A stretch of 64,000 nt of DNA from Myxococcales bacterium. Its GTDB lineage: Bacteria > Myxococcota > B64-G9. Of this stretch, positions 1-7,231 are shown piece after piece. The translations under genes were made by a program, and so were the position numbers. A model generated the notes under the pieces. That model searched no databases, had not been told where the DNA came from, and worked only from the letters and a program-made list of their open reading frames with translations. The stretch spans positions 1 to 64,000 of the forward strand of contig JAAZNF010000107.1 in the NCBI GenBank assembly GCA_012798435.1, written 5' to 3'. Position 1 is the stretch's first letter. The number at the start of each line of letters is the position of its first letter.

Positions 1-54
1 GATGCAGCCCGCCGCGATGCAGACGCCGATGGCCAGAACGAGGTATCTACGCAT
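1..54 (-). CDS. N-terminus of a lipoprotein, cut by the window edge
   Basis: Only the first 18 codons are inside the window. They read MRRYLVLAIGVCIAAGCI, a short charged n-region, a hydrophobic core and a lipobox (AAGC) whose cysteine would be lipidated. A purine-rich GGAGG-type ribosome binding site lies just upstream of the ATG at 54. The gene starts 33 bases past the pilQ stop on the same strand and is probably the next gene of the pilus operon. Function cannot be told from this fragment. Confidence 0.6.
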   Translation of the reverse strand, partial: MRRYLVLAIGVCIAAGCI

Positions 55-87
55 GGCTCCGTCCTCCATGAGCAATCTCGGCGGTCA

Positions 88-2910
88 CTACTTCTGAGTG
101 ACCGTCGACTGCAGCCGGTTGACGATGCGCGGGGTGATGAAGATGAGCAGTTCGGTGCGATCGTCGTTGTACTTGGTATTGCGGAAGAAGAATCCCAGGA
201 TGGGGATCCGCGACAGGACAGGCACTCCGATGAAGGTGTCGGAGGTTTTTCGGGTGTAGATGCCGCCGATGACGGTGGTGTCCCCGTCCCGCACCATGAC
301 CTGGGTCTCGGCCTCCTTCTTCAGGATGGTGGGATCGCCCTTGGCGCCGGTGCGCGAGAAGTCGGGCTCGTTCTTGGTGACCTTGATGGCCATCAGGATG
401 CTGCCTTCCTGGGTGATGTGGGGAGTGACCTCGAGCTCCAGCTTGGCCTCGACGAAGATGGTGTTGACGCCGGCGGCCGACGTCACGCTGATGGGGATGG
501 ACACGCCCTGCCCGATCTTGGCCTTGTGGTTGTCCAGGGTGGCGATCTTGGGGGCGCTGATGATCTTGACCTCGCCCTTGTTCTCGGCCGCGGTGAGCCG
601 GAGGTTCAGGGCGGCCGAGCCGCCCGCCGAGCCGAACACGAAACCGATGGCGCCGCCGGACCCGGCGCCCACCGCCGCCGGCAGGTTCACGGCGAACCGG
701 CCCGGGTTGGCGGTTCCCGAGAGATCGGTGTTGGTGGTGGAGTCGTCCGCGCCGCCGCGGATGCGCATGTCGCTGGGGAAGGGCAGGCCGGTGGGATTGC
801 CATGGGCCGCGTCGAAACGGAGATCCGGTCCCCACTGGATGCCCACTTCGCGCAGGTAGAAAGCGTTGGCCTCCACGATGCGCGCCTCGATCAAGACCTG
901 GGGGGTCTCGGTGTCGAGGCTCCGCACCAGGCCCTCGGCCTTGACCAGGTTCTCGAGGACATCCTTGATGATCAGCACGTTGGTGCGGGCATCCACGGTG
1001 ACCTCACCGCGATCGCTGAGCACGCCCTTGACCTGCTTCTCGATGTCGCCGGCCTGCGCGTAATTGATCGAGATGATGCGCACCCGCAACGGCTCCAGGG
1101 GTTTCATCTTCTCCTGGATCTCGGCGGCGTCCTTCTGCTCCTTGATGAGGTCGTCCTGCTTGGCGATGCGGATGATGTTGCCGTGCCGCACCTTGCCCAG
1201 GTGCTTGGTCTTGAGGATGATGTCCAGGGCCTGATCCCAGGGCACGTTGCGCAGGGTGATGGTGACCTTGCCGGACACGTCGTCAGAGGTGATGATGTTG
1301 AGCTTGGCCACCTCGGAGATCATGCGCAGCACGTTGTGGATGTCGGCATCCTTGAAGTCCATGGAGATGCGCCGGCCGGTGTACTTGGCCTTCTTGGCGG
1401 GCGCTTCGCCACCCCCGCCCCCCGCCTCCGCGGCGGGATCGCGAACGCTGTAGCCCGCCACCTCGTCGGGCGCGTAGACGTACTCGGAGGGCTCGGCTTC
1501 GCCTTCCCGGGGCGCGTCCGCCGCGGCGGTCACGCTCGCGATCTCGAACACCCAGTGCAGGGAGCCCTCGCGCCGCTCCAGACGGCTGGTGAGCACACCG
1601 TTGGTGGCGGCCACGATCTTGACCTTGCCCTCGGCCGGCACCCGGTAGGCGCTCACCGACCGCAGCGGGGTGCCGAACTCGGAGACGTCCAGGGTGCGTT
1701 CCAGCGTGACCGGCAGGGTGCAGCTCGGGATCTCGAGCACCACCGAGCGGTCATCCGTGTGAACGATCTGCGGTTGGGCATCGCCTTTCACGTCCAGGAT
1801 CACCCGCGCCTCGTTCCCTTCCTGCTGGAAGGTCAGATCCCGCAGGCTCCCCAGCGGCGCCGTGGCGCTCTCCGGGGGCTTCGCTACCGGGGCAGGCGGC
1901 GGTGGGGCGGGCGGCGGCGGAGTGGCCGGCGTCGGGGCGGGCGCCTTGGGCGCCTCGGCCAGACGAGCCGGCTCCGAGGCGGCCACCTTCGGCGCGGGAG
2001 CGGCCTCGGTCTTTGGGAAGGCGATGCGCAGGCCCTGGCGGGTCTTCTCCACCGTGAAGGGTCTCGACTTGCCGCCCGTGAAGTCCAACACCACGCGCAC
2101 CTTGTCGGGGTGCCGCGCCAGCCGTGCCCGGTTGACGGCCGAGGCCGCCAGTGAGCTCTCGCTGACCTTGTTCTTCATGGTTCCGCCGTAGATGTCCACC
2201 ACCAGGCGATCGGGCCCGAACACCTCCAGGATCTCGTAGGCCTTGACATCGCCGCGGGTGATCACCGCCACGGAGTTCTTCTGCGCCTCCACCCGCTGCA
2301 CCGTCACGTTGCCGGCCTTGGCGCGATCGCCGACGGACTCCACCACCCGGAAATCCGAGGGCGTTGGGGGCGGAGGTGACACCGCGTTCTGGGGAGCGGA
2401 GGCCGGCGGCTCGCTGGCCACGGGTGCGGCAGGCGTCACCGCCGCGGCCGGCGCCGGGGTCGCAGCGGGAGCCGCCCCGGCGAGTCGGTCGGCGCCTGGC
2501 CCAGCGATGGTGATGACGATGTTCGTACCGTCGGCGCGGGCGTCGAAGCGCGCTCCCGGCTTGAGCCCGATCGAGACCCGGGAGACCCGGTTCCCCGCCT
2601 GGGTGAACTCCGAGGCGGAGATCTCACCGATACGGGGATCGTCCACCGCGCGGGTCTTCTCGATGCCCGAAATCCGGGTGGCCGGCAGGTCGACGACCAG
2701 CCGGTCGGGCTGGATCAGCTTGAACACATTGAAGGTGGGCACCTCGCGCCCTGCCAGGGTCACCCGGGTTTCTTGCTCCCCGGATTGCACCGTGACACCG
2801 GTGATGATGTTTCCCGCCTTCTCCGGCTCGCCCGCTGGGCTCACGGACAGCGGGGCCAGGCAGAGAGCCAGGACCAGCAACGGGATGGTTTCGGGTTTAC
2901 GCGCTGCCAT
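88..2910 (-). CDS. pilQ: Type IV pilus secretin PilQ
   Basis: Outer-membrane gated channel through which the pilus fibre leaves the cell. The 940-residue product has a signal peptide, then three AMIN-type peptidoglycan-binding domains (roughly residues 35-130, 200-300 and 353-455) separated by Pro/Ala-rich linkers. A secretin short domain (about 505-580) begins near the RRISMDFKDADIHNVL stretch, followed by an N1-type domain and the C-terminal secretin barrel. The secretin signature VPVLSRIPILGFFFRN and a final ELLIFITPRIV are clear. Two AMIN domains are more usual, so the third makes the periplasmic part long. It is the last certain gene of an operon with pilM, N, O and P upstream, and 47 bases separate it from pilP. 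Confidence 0.97.
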   Translation of the reverse strand: MAARKPETIPLLVLALCLAPLSVSPAGEPEKAGNIITGVTVQSGEQETRVTLAGREVPTFNVFKLIQPDRLVVDLPATRISGIEKTRAVDDPRIGEISASEFTQAGNRVSRVSIGLKPGARFDARADGTNIVITIAGPGADRLAGAAPAATPAPAAAVTPAAPVASEPPASAPQNAVSPPPPTPSDFRVVESVGDRAKAGNVTVQRVEAQKNSVAVITRGDVKAYEILEVFGPDRLVVDIYGGTMKNKVSESSLAASAVNRARLARHPDKVRVVLDFTGGKSRPFTVEKTRQGLRIAFPKTEAAPAPKVAASEPARLAEAPKAPAPTPATPPPPAPPPPAPVAKPPESATAPLGSLRDLTFQQEGNEARVILDVKGDAQPQIVHTDDRSVVLEIPSCTLPVTLERTLDVSEFGTPLRSVSAYRVPAEGKVKIVAATNGVLTSRLERREGSLHWVFEIASVTAAADAPREGEAEPSEYVYAPDEVAGYSVRDPAAEAGGGGGEAPAKKAKYTGRRISMDFKDADIHNVLRMISEVAKLNIITSDDVSGKVTITLRNVPWDQALDIILKTKHLGKVRHGNIIRIAKQDDLIKEQKDAAEIQEKMKPLEPLRVRIISINYAQAGDIEKQVKGVLSDRGEVTVDARTNVLIIKDVLENLVKAEGLVRSLDTETPQVLIEARIVEANAFYLREVGIQWGPDLRFDAAHGNPTGLPFPSDMRIRGGADDSTTNTDLSGTANPGRFAVNLPAAVGAGSGGAIGFVFGSAGGSAALNLRLTAAENKGEVKIISAPKIATLDNHKAKIGQGVSIPISVTSAAGVNTIFVEAKLELEVTPHITQEGSILMAIKVTKNEPDFSRTGAKGDPTILKKEAETQVMVRDGDTTVIGGIYTRKTSDTFIGVPVLSRIPILGFFFRNTKYNDDRTELLIFITPRIVNRLQSTVTQK

Positions 2911-2957
2911 GGATCTTCTCCTTCACCAGGTACCCGGTCGCTCCGGGGGCGCCCACG

Positions 2958-3545
2958 TTAGTCCTGCTTCTCCTCGGCCTTCTTGAGGAAGATACTGATG
3001 TAGTTGGTCACCGGCCGCTGGTTGTAGTCCCGATAATCCTCCGCGATCACCACCTCGTCCGGCTTGATGCGGAACACCCGCCCGGCGTTCTTGCCGATGC
3101 GAGTGCCGATGCGGATCACCCAACCCTTGCCGGTGGGATCCTCCACCATGGCGCTCGGCTGCGCCATGCCGGAGATGATGGCCACCAGCTTGAGCTGGTC
3201 CAGCTCGAACTTGCACAGCGGACAGGTCGCGCTCAATTCTGAGGTCTTCGCCTTCTCCGGCGTGAGCGTCTTGTACTGCGAGCGGAAGGGGTCACGCTTT
3301 CCGACCGGAGTGTAGATGTAGGTGACGACCGGCGTGCTCTCCTCGGGCAGATCCAGATCCAGCTTGAGTTGGGAGGCGTCCACCGTCGGCGCGGGGCCGG
3401 CGGGCGCAGCGCCCGGCATCAGCCCCGGGCCCGGGGGAGGCGCCGAACCGCCGCAGGCCCATAGCCCGGCACACAGCAAGCCTGCCCAGATCAGACGATC
3501 CGCGCCGCAACCGACGGGCTTGAAAAATGCACGCATTGAAGTCAC
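2958..3545 (-). CDS. pilP: Type IV pilus inner-membrane lipoprotein PilP
   Basis: PilP links the PilN-PilO alignment complex to PilQ. The 195-residue protein begins with an unusually long lipoprotein signal whose lipobox is LWAC near residue 31. A Pro/Gly-rich unstructured arm follows, then the C-terminal beta domain with the family pattern DPFRSQY and LDQLKLVAIISG. A CPLC pair sits directly before the beta domain; I do not recall such a pair as a family constant. The start at 3545 has a GGAAGG ribosome site about 10 bases upstream; an ATG three codons later is possible. The gene sits between pilO and pilQ. Confidence 0.93.
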   Translation of the reverse strand: MTSMRAFFKPVGCGADRLIWAGLLCAGLWACGGSAPPPGPGLMPGAAPAGPAPTVDASQLKLDLDLPEESTPVVTYIYTPVGKRDPFRSQYKTLTPEKAKTSELSATCPLCKFELDQLKLVAIISGMAQPSAMVEDPTGKGWVIRIGTRIGKNAGRVFRIKPDEVVIAEDYRDYNQRPVTNYISIFLKKAEEKQD

Positions 3546-3563
3546 GGCAAAACCTTCCTTTGG

Positions 3564-4193
3564 CTATCGTGCCGGTGGCGGCGTCACGGCCGCCGGGGTT
3601 GCCGGGGCCGCCGCGCCCGCCGCCGCCTGCGCCACGGTTCGAAACGTCTTGGCCAGACAGGAGGCCTTCAGGATCACCTTGCCGTTCCTGATCTTCGGCT
3701 CGGACATGGAGATATCGGTCACATTGATGATGCGGTCCTCCTTGGAGATCTTGTCGAAGAAGGTGGCGATCTCGCTGTAGTTCCCCTCGATGTCCATCTT
3801 CACCGGGATCTCCGCGTAGAAGGCCTGGGCCACCTCGGGCTGGGGCACGAACTGGATGATGCGCATGTCGGACTTCTCGGAGAGCTCGTTGAGGGTCTTG
3901 AGGAGCTGATCCATGTTGGCATCCTCGGGGAGGTTCTTCTTCTTCTCCTCGAGCCGTTGCTGCAAATACTCCACCTTCTTCCGGAACTTGGAGATGTTGT
4001 TGGCGATCTCCATCTTCTCCTGGAGTTCCTCCTCGAGCTTGCGGTTGCGCGCGTCCAGGGCCTTGAGCTTGTCCACCAGCTCCTGGTGGACGATGAAGTA
4101 GTACCCCACGCCCATCATGACGAGCACCACGGCCAGCAGGGCGACCTTCTGCACCGTCGGCGTCTTCTGGATCAGGCTGTAAAACTTGTCCAT
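3564..4193 (-). CDS. pilO: Type IV pilus alignment protein PilO
   Basis: Bitopic inner-membrane protein that pairs with PilN to align the motor with the secretin. The 209 residues show a short cytoplasmic N-terminus, one membrane segment (about residues 17-35), a charged coiled coil (about 38-95) and a ferredoxin-like periplasmic domain containing the typical IEGNYSEIATFFDKIS pattern near residue 140. The C-terminus ends in an Ala/Pro tail. It lies 25 bases after pilN and 18 before pilP on the same strand. Confidence 0.95.
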   Translation of the reverse strand: MDKFYSLIQKTPTVQKVALLAVVLVMMGVGYYFIVHQELVDKLKALDARNRKLEEELQEKMEIANNISKFRKKVEYLQQRLEEKKKNLPEDANMDQLLKTLNELSEKSDMRIIQFVPQPEVAQAFYAEIPVKMDIEGNYSEIATFFDKISKEDRIINVTDISMSEPKIRNGKVILKASCLAKTFRTVAQAAAGAAAPATPAAVTPPPAR

Positions 4194-4218
4194 GTTCGCC
4201 TCGCTCCTTGCCGGCCCG

Positions 4219-4911
4219 TCACATCGAGTAGCTGACGTTCATGGTCAACTTGAACTGCACGAACGTCTGGTGGTAGGTGGCGTCGTCCACCGACTTGGTC
4301 TCAACAAGCTGGATGTTGCTGAAGAAGCGGTGCTGGGTCTTGGTCGGCGCCGCCTCGGGTGCCGGGGCGGCAGGCGCCGCCACCGCGCCCGCGGCCGGTG
4401 CCGGAGCGACGGCCGTTGCCGGCGCCACGCCCGGAACCGGCGCGGCGGCCGTTGGTGCCGATTCCTCCATGGGAGTGGCCAGCACGGTCATGAAGCGCCC
4501 GACTTCCTTCAGGCTCAACGCCTCGCCCTCCACGGTCACCCGGCCGCCCTTCTCATCCCACTTGAGCAGCCACACTTTCTCGGGGATGATCTGGCTCAGG
4601 TGGTCCAGCACCTTGACCGGCCCAACCTTGCCGCGGACCAGATCGTCGATGATCTTGAGCTTCTGCTTCAGCGTCTCTTCCAGCCCCTTGAACCGCTCCA
4701 CCTCGCCGATAGCCCGCGTGTACTGCTCGATCTGCTGCGCAAGCTCCGTCCCGCGCTTGGTGGCGTCATCGATCTTGCCGTTCATGGCGGAGTTCCACAT
4801 GAACAGGCCCACGATGGCCCCGACCAGCAGGACCGCGCCCAGGATGAGTTGCTGCTTGACGTACTCGCGTTTGCGGGCTGCCTTGATGGGGAGTAGGTTG
4901 ATCTTGATCAT
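4219..4911 (-). CDS. pilN: Type IV pilus alignment protein PilN
   Basis: Partner of PilM and PilO. The N-terminus MIKINLLPIKAARKREY carries the conserved INLLP peptide that docks into PilM in the cytoplasm, followed by one membrane helix (about residues 22-40), a coiled coil and a periplasmic ferredoxin-like domain. Between residues about 150 and 195 there is a low-complexity Ala/Pro insertion that splits the periplasmic domain, so the protein (230 residues) is longer than the usual 180-200. It starts 9 bases after the pilM stop, which suggests coupled translation. Confidence 0.95.
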   Translation of the reverse strand: MIKINLLPIKAARKREYVKQQLILGAVLLVGAIVGLFMWNSAMNGKIDDATKRGTELAQQIEQYTRAIGEVERFKGLEETLKQKLKIIDDLVRGKVGPVKVLDHLSQIIPEKVWLLKWDEKGGRVTVEGEALSLKEVGRFMTVLATPMEESAPTAAAPVPGVAPATAVAPAPAAGAVAAPAAPAPEAAPTKTQHRFFSNIQLVETKSVDDATYHQTFVQFKLTMNVSYSM

Positions 4912-4920
4912 GGCCGGCCC

Positions 4921-5985
4921 TCACTTGTCGTCGGCGGTGCGGATGCCCAGCCCCACCGCCACCGCGGCCGAGGGTCCCACGTCACGGATGAACTCGGGGT
5001 CGAAGCGCTTGGGATCGAACTCGACGTTCTTGAAGGGGTTGAGGATCTCCACCGGCACCCCGACCTTGTTCTCGATCACCTTGTACAGCGAGGGCAGCTT
5101 GCTGGTGCCGCCGGAGAGGTAGATGTGCGAGACGTGGCTGTCGGCGGCGGTGGCCGCGTAGAAGTCCAGCGAGCGCTGGATCTCGCCGGCCAGGTTCTCC
5201 GACACCGACAGGATGACCCGCTCCACCTCTTGCGGCACCACCGACTCGGCGTCCTGGGTGGCGCCGCCGCCCAGCTTCAGGGCCTCGGCCTCCTCGTAGC
5301 TCACGTTGAGCTGCTTCTGGATCTCTTCGGTGAACTGGTTGCCCCCCATGGAGATGTCTCGAGTGAAGGCGGTGATGCCGCGGTTGAGCACGTTGATGTT
5401 GATGACCGCGGCGCCGATGTTCACCAGCACCACGGTCTCGTTCTGGGGAAGCTCGTAGTTGACCTCGAAGGCGTTCTCCACGCAGAAGGCGGCCACGTCC
5501 ACCAGCACCGGCGTGAGCCCGGCCTCCTGCACCACCGCCAGGTAGTCGTTGATCATGTCCTTCTTGGCCGCCACCAGCAGCACGTCCATCTGCCCCTGCT
5601 CGCTGGGCTCGGGGGTGAGCACCTGCACGTCGATGTTCACGTCGTTGATGTCGAAGGGGATGTACTGCTCGGCCTCCCACTGGATGGACTCCTCCAGCTC
5701 CTCCTCGGTCATGGCCGGCAGGGTGATCTTCTTGATGATCACCGAGTGCCCGGAGATGGCGATGCCGGCCTCCTTGTTCTTGATGCGCTGGGACTGGAGG
5801 AGCTGGCGGATGCTGCTCACGATCACCGTGGAGTTCATCATGGCGCCGTCCACGATGGCCTCGGGCGGCAGCGGCGCCATGGCGAAGTTCTGCAGCGAGT
5901 AGCCGCGCTTGCTCTCCTTCAGTTGCACCAGCTTGATGGCGCTCGTGCCGATGTCCAGCCCCAGTACGGGTTTGGCCTTGGGCAT
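4921..5985 (-). CDS. pilM: Actin-like pilus assembly ATPase PilM
   Basis: Cytoplasmic FtsA-like protein that binds the PilN N-terminus and couples it to the PilB/PilT/PilC side. The 354 residues start with the phosphate-1 loop GLDIGTSAIKLVQL. The later nucleotide-binding elements are also seen, including VVLVNIGAAVININV near residue 185 and the adenosine loop IYLSGGTSKLPSL near residue 290. Length is normal for the family. It is the second gene of the operon, 9 bases after a small Xre-type regulator gene. Confidence 0.96.
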   Translation of the reverse strand: MPKAKPVLGLDIGTSAIKLVQLKESKRGYSLQNFAMAPLPPEAIVDGAMMNSTVIVSSIRQLLQSQRIKNKEAGIAISGHSVIIKKITLPAMTEEELEESIQWEAEQYIPFDINDVNIDVQVLTPEPSEQGQMDVLLVAAKKDMINDYLAVVQEAGLTPVLVDVAAFCVENAFEVNYELPQNETVVLVNIGAAVININVLNRGITAFTRDISMGGNQFTEEIQKQLNVSYEEAEALKLGGGATQDAESVVPQEVERVILSVSENLAGEIQRSLDFYAATAADSHVSHIYLSGGTSKLPSLYKVIENKVGVPVEILNPFKNVEFDPKRFDPEFIRDVGPSAAVAVGLGIRTADDK

Positions 5986-5994
5986 GGGATACCC

Positions 5995-6288
5995 CTACTC
6001 CTCGGATTCGGGTTTCGGGCCCGCGAACACCTTGTCCTTGTCGGTGAGCTTCAGCCCCAGCGCCAGGATGATCTTGCGCTTGGTGTCCACCCGGCAGTCG
6101 TAGCCGGACTCGATGCGATCGATGGTCAGCGCCGAGAGCCCCGCCTTGCGGGCCAGCTCGGCCTTGCTCATGAGTAACGCCTCGCGGATCTTGCGCACGT
6201 TGTTGCGCGCGCCGTCGCGGCTGCGGGCCTCGCTCTCGCCTTCGGTGACTTCCTCGCGGGTGACATCGATCTGTTTTGCCTTTTTCAT
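5995..6288 (-). CDS. Small Xre-family helix-turn-helix regulator heading the pilM-Q operon
   Basis: A 97-residue protein with a single Xre/Cro-type DNA-binding domain (about residues 32-85): NNVRKIREALLMSKAELARK followed by AGLSALTIDRIESGY and a third helix region. The tails are highly charged and show no ligand domain. I chose the ATG at 6288 because a GGAG site lies about 11 bases upstream; an in-frame TTG at 6315 would place that site inside the gene. The gene is first in the pilMNOPQ operon, which suggests autoregulation or control of machine dosage, but no target operator was identified. Confidence 0.85.
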   Translation of the reverse strand: MKKAKQIDVTREEVTEGESEARSRDGARNNVRKIREALLMSKAELARKAGLSALTIDRIESGYDCRVDTKRKIILALGLKLTDKDKVFAGPKPESEE

Positions 6289-6348
6289 GCGGGTTCGTTC
6301 TCCTGTTCGCGCCAAATACCGAGACGTAGACAGCCGGCGAACAGCCCA

Positions 6349-6377
6349 AGTATCCGCCGCGCCCCCGGCCTTGTCAA
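6349..6377 (-). promoter_or_regulatory. Sigma-70 promoter of the xre-pilMNOPQ operon
   Basis: On the minus strand the -35 TTGACA (6372-6377) is perfect, the spacer is 17 bases and the -10 is GATACT (6349-6354). Upstream, 6380-6425 is strongly AT-rich (TTATAATTAAATATAATTAG) in a GC-rich genome and resembles an UP element. Transcription would start near 6342, giving a leader of about 54 bases before the regulator ATG. No GG-N10-GC sigma-54 pattern was seen here. Confidence 0.7.
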
Positions 6378-6448
6378 GAAAAATTATGTTTCAATTAGTT
6401 ATAATTAAATATAATTAGATCTAATCCAATGCCCATCCGAGCGGTCGC

Positions 6449-6928
6449 TCACTTGCCCTTCCTCTTCTTGCGTTCCTCCTCGATGCGCTTTTTCGCAAGC
6501 TCGGCCTCGTCGACGGGCACATAGTTGGGATCGGGCGGGGGGCAGCAACGCAGCTCCGGCACCATCTCCTGGACCTTGCGGTACGTGATCAGCGCCCTCT
6601 TCGTGGCCTCGGGAAACGACTTGAGGTGCGGTGCGGAAAGCTCCTCCTGCGTGGGCGGCTCGATGCGCAGCATCTGGATGGCCACGCCGGGCGCGAGCTT
6701 CTTGTCCGCCAGTTGCTCGGTGAGCGGCCGCTTGTCGGCCGGGTCGACCACCTGCGGGTTCAAGATCGGCACCGCGGCCAGTTGCGGCGTGGGCGGATGC
6801 TCGATCACGACCGGCGGCGGTGGCGACACGGCAGCATCCGGCGCCTCGGGGGCCTTCTTCTTGGAACACCCGCCGACGAGCGCCAGCATCAATATCGCCA
6901 AAAGACCGACATGAATGGAGCGGCTCAT
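6449..6928 (-). CDS. Small lipoprotein of unknown function between pilY1 and the pilM operon
   Basis: A 159-residue protein with a lipoprotein signal MSRSIHVGLLAILMLALVGG followed by the lipidated Cys, then a Pro-rich linker. A mixed helical region of about 70 residues contains CCPPPDPNYVP, and the C-terminus is very basic (KKRIEEERKKRKGK). A GAGG site precedes the ATG. No family is recognised. It lies on the same strand between the tip-protein gene pilY1 and the alignment operon, so a role as a pilotin or pilus accessory lipoprotein is possible, but that is inference from position only. Confidence 0.8.
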   Translation of the reverse strand: MSRSIHVGLLAILMLALVGGCSKKKAPEAPDAAVSPPPPVVIEHPPTPQLAAVPILNPQVVDPADKRPLTEQLADKKLAPGVAIQMLRIEPPTQEELSAPHLKSFPEATKRALITYRKVQEMVPELRCCPPPDPNYVPVDEAELAKKRIEEERKKRKGK

Positions 6929-7231
6929 GCGACACCTCGCAACACAAAATCAACAAGCCAATACCCACACCAAGCCGAACACAGCCTACCGAAGCATACA
7001 CTCACATATAAATCTCGCAACAGGAAGAGCGCCTACCGGAAGCGACCTCTCGCCGGAACCCCTGATTGCGCGCGAATGCGCTGGCTCTTTCGGCCCCGCG
7101 TTCGGGCCACAAAGCAGCACACGAGTCTCGCTTGCCCACCGCAGGATCTCTCGGCCACTCGGCCGGCCCCGGAGGAAAGCGACAACGCACAACAGCTCCT
7201 TGCCACAACCAAAGATTCCGGTCTCCGATCC
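6929..7231. other. Intergenic stretch between pilY1 and the small lipoprotein gene
   Basis: About 300 bases without a convincing gene. It holds one copy of a 30-base repeat (7078-7107) and an AT-richer part (6940-7020) that could carry the promoter of the lipoprotein gene on the minus strand, although no clear -35/-10 pair was found. No intrinsic terminator with a U-run follows the pilY1 stop. Confidence 0.5.
7078..7107. repeat. 30-base dispersed repeat, copy 1 (downstream of pilY1)
   Basis: This segment matches 11587-11616 at 29 of 30 positions in the same orientation. It begins GCGCTGGCTCTTTCGGCCCC. On either strand it can form a GGCCC/GGGCC hairpin. Unlike copy 2 it lacks the right-hand arm that would extend the hairpin. 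Confidence 0.75.
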
